This document shows, in pieces, positions 6,901 to 7,272 of a stretch of 7,272 bases of DNA; positions within the stretch are counted from its first letter, which is position 1, and each line of letters opens with the position of its first letter. The stretch is from Oscillospiraceae bacterium (GTDB lineage: Bacteria; Bacillota; Clostridia; Oscillospirales; Acutalibacteraceae). The stretch is taken from contig WQRM01000081.1 in the NCBI GenBank assembly GCA_009786735.1, forward strand, positions 1 to 7,272. The letters are read 5' to 3'. The notes beneath the pieces are model-generated. The model was not told the DNA's origin. It saw nothing but the letters and a program-made list of their open reading frames with translations, and made no database searches. A program made the translations under genes and the position numbers.

Positions 6901-7147
6901 AGAAAGCAAGCGTCTGGCAGAAAAAGTGGAGTTTAACGATGGGGTGTTCGCATATTATCAAGGCACGGATATCGCAAATGCTCAAATCAAGATAATTACG
7001 CATGACAATACTTACGTTCAAGGTAGCCTTGGCGTGAAAACTCTCGTGTCGCTTGAAAAATATAGCGTTGACCTGCTCGGAAACGCCACCCGCGTAGGGC
7101 GCGAAACGCGCCTGGACTTTAAAAAACCAAGGAAACACAAAAAATAA
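3926..7147 (+). CDS. cas9: CRISPR-associated endonuclease Cas9, type II-C
   Basis: RNA-guided double-strand DNA endonuclease; with crRNA and tracrRNA it cuts invading DNA next to a PAM. At 1073 residues it has the compact II-C size (Neisseria about 1080, Geobacillus about 1090). RuvC-I is GIGLDIGITSVGWA (4-17, Asp8). The Arg-rich bridge helix is near 53-76 (RREARSARRRLRRRKHRKQR), and a helical recognition lobe runs to about 470. RuvC-II is YIKVELARE (489-497, Glu493). HNH (about 550-610) starts with CLYSG and has VDHIIPYS (572-579, His574) and Asn588. RuvC-III is DLHHALDAA (707-715, His710 and Asp713). All expected catalytic residues are present, so nuclease activity is likely. The WED/PAM-interacting end (about 780-1073) has VTGAAHKET, AEPF, VHKGAG, YYLVPIYVADT and FSLYPNDL blocks, and its tail (HDNTY, EKYSVDLLGN) resembles GeoCas9. 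AGGAGGG five bases upstream fixes the start. GC falls from about 62% to about 42% over codons 950-1030. No cas1, cas2 or array is visible. Confidence 0.97.
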   Translation: MRYGIGLDIGITSVGWAIVLLDEDEQPWRIFNLGVRIFDAPEQPKTGQSLAAPRREARSARRRLRRRKHRKQRIRSVMLQHELLDADALESLYDVPVGDVYALRAAALDKPVRREEFARVLIHLAQRRGFKSNRKAESGSKEDGKMLGFVQENAQRMREKGYRTVGEMLHCDEDFAAEKRNKSVDYKNTVTRDMIAHEAELLFTRQRELGNTWASENLQAQYLAVLLAQRSFDEGPGGDSPYGGNQIEKMVGVCTFEAPEPRAAKATYAFEMFDLLQKINHIRLDLGGKTRALFAEERQTIIEKAHASPSKMTADSLRKLLKLPEDAKLNVRDYTPLKAYHEMRKALKGVVDIKYIDIETRNEIGRIFTLHKNDEKIRAALAATSLGADEINALVDKLKSFSKFGHLSVKALNEIVPQLHEGLTYDKACETAGYDFQVRGGEKSRLISLQHLAGETEHTITSPVGRRALSQSAKVLNAIIRHMGESPSYIKVELARELAKPFDERRKITKRMEDNQAQNERIMEDIRQTDSIDPSGQDLVKLKLYQQQGGLCLYSGRQLDRRELFKSGYAEVDHIIPYSLCFDDSYNNKVLVHTGENRQKGNRLPLEYLSGTAADRFRVLVNNSKLPHRKKQNLLKEEFTDEDRLKKERHLHDTKSIASFFHNYLLHCLAFAPSTIERKKRVHAVNGAVTSIMRKRWGLTKFREDGDLHHALDAAVVACVTDGMIRNITRYAERQENYIVDKRTGEAKERFPQPWTNFRDELQARLNDNPQRALQRLGTYTDAELAQVRPVFVSRMPRRKVTGAAHKETIKSRPVSLPTEEREVVLKKVALTDLKLGKDGEIADYYNFKSDLPLYNALKVRLNEFGGDAKKAFAEPFRKPKSDGTPGPLVKKVKVTEPFTVNTEVHKGAGRADNGTMLRVDVFHVAGEGYYLVPIYVADTIKPRLPNRATVAHKPHDEWKKMKDDDFLFSLYPNDLVRIEGKKSVGMKRVRKESKRLAEKVEFNDGVFAYYQGTDIANAQIKIITHDNTYVQGSLGVKTLVSLEKYSVDLLGNATRVGRETRLDFKKPRKHKK

Positions 7148-7186
7148 GGCTCTTTTAGACAATTGTATTGATGTTTTTTTGTTTCG

Positions 7187-7272
7187 GGCGGCGCGCCCGC
7201 CGCCCCTACAGGTAGATATCTCCTGCAAGGCTATGTCAAGCCGCAACATGTAGGGGTGGCGGGCGCGCCACC
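7187..7272. repeat. Large GC-rich palindromic intergenic element
   Basis: The left arm (7187-7210, beginning GGCGGCGCGCCC and ending CCCCTACA) and the right arm (7249-7272, beginning TGTAGGGG) are reverse complements at 22 of 24 positions, with a 38-base centre. The right arm reaches the window edge, so the element may continue. The centre starts with an imperfect palindrome, CAGGTAGATATCTCCTG. It lies 39 bases after the cas9 stop. A T7 run precedes it (7174-7180), so on the plus strand it is not a standard intrinsic terminator unless T residues follow beyond the window. It is best seen as a REP- or MITE-like intergenic repeat that could still form a strong mRNA 3' hairpin. Confidence 0.65.

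Noticed and set aside
7160..7180. Intrinsic terminator directly after cas9 (CAAT/ATTG plus T7)
   Set aside because: The stem is only four AT-rich pairs with a three-base loop, and three bases separate it from the T run. It is too weak to call.
7148..7272. Start of a CRISPR array or leader downstream of cas9
   Set aside because: The repeated sequence there is one GC-rich inverted pair, not regularly spaced direct repeats, and it does not match the repeat predicted from the tracrRNA anti-repeat.

Overview
The window looks like chromosomal DNA of a moderately GC-rich member of the Firmicutes, probably a clostridium of the Oscillospirales/Ruminococcaceae type. Supporting signs are strong AGGAGG-type ribosome binding sites, consensus sigma-A promoters in AT-rich gaps between coding regions of about 60% GC, an RlmB-type methyltransferase, and a compact type II-C Cas9 resembling those of Firmicutes. 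The lineage is an inference; no rRNA or other phylogenetic marker was compared.

Layout, all genes on the plus strand. Bases 1-296 hold no supportable gene: a very GC-rich segment with small inverted repeats, a short motif that recurs at the far end of the window, and an AT-rich promoter region. A TGn-extended -10 promoter (277-305) leads into rlmB (349-1083), a 23S rRNA 2'-O-ribose methyltransferase. Its stop codon directly abuts the start of an 886-residue membrane protein (1084-3744). That protein has the layout of a P1B-type cation-pumping ATPase (eight membrane segments with A-, P- and N-like loops) but lacks the phosphorylated aspartate and the other catalytic motifs, so it looks like a pseudo-ATPase with a long disordered N-terminus.

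A 181-base gap (3745-3925) carries the regulatory part of a CRISPR-Cas system. It has a perfect TTGACA-N17-TATAAT promoter, then a tracrRNA of about 100 nt recognisable by its anti-repeat, nexus and final GC-rich hairpin, followed by a T5 run and immediately the Shine-Dalgarno sequence of cas9. The tracrRNA is therefore also the 5' leader of the cas9 mRNA. cas9 (3926-7147) encodes a 1073-residue type II-C effector with all RuvC and HNH catalytic residues present and a GeoCas9-like PAM-interacting end. No CRISPR array, cas1 or cas2 lies in the window, and only 125 bases are visible beyond cas9. Those bases hold a large GC-rich palindromic element that runs to the window edge.

The tracrRNA should pair with crRNAs made elsewhere and load them into Cas9. 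The anti-repeat lets part of the missing CRISPR repeat be predicted. The main points of interest are the tracrRNA-as-leader arrangement, the pseudo-P-type ATPase, and a marked drop in GC content in the 3' part of cas9 that encodes the end of the PAM-interacting domain.
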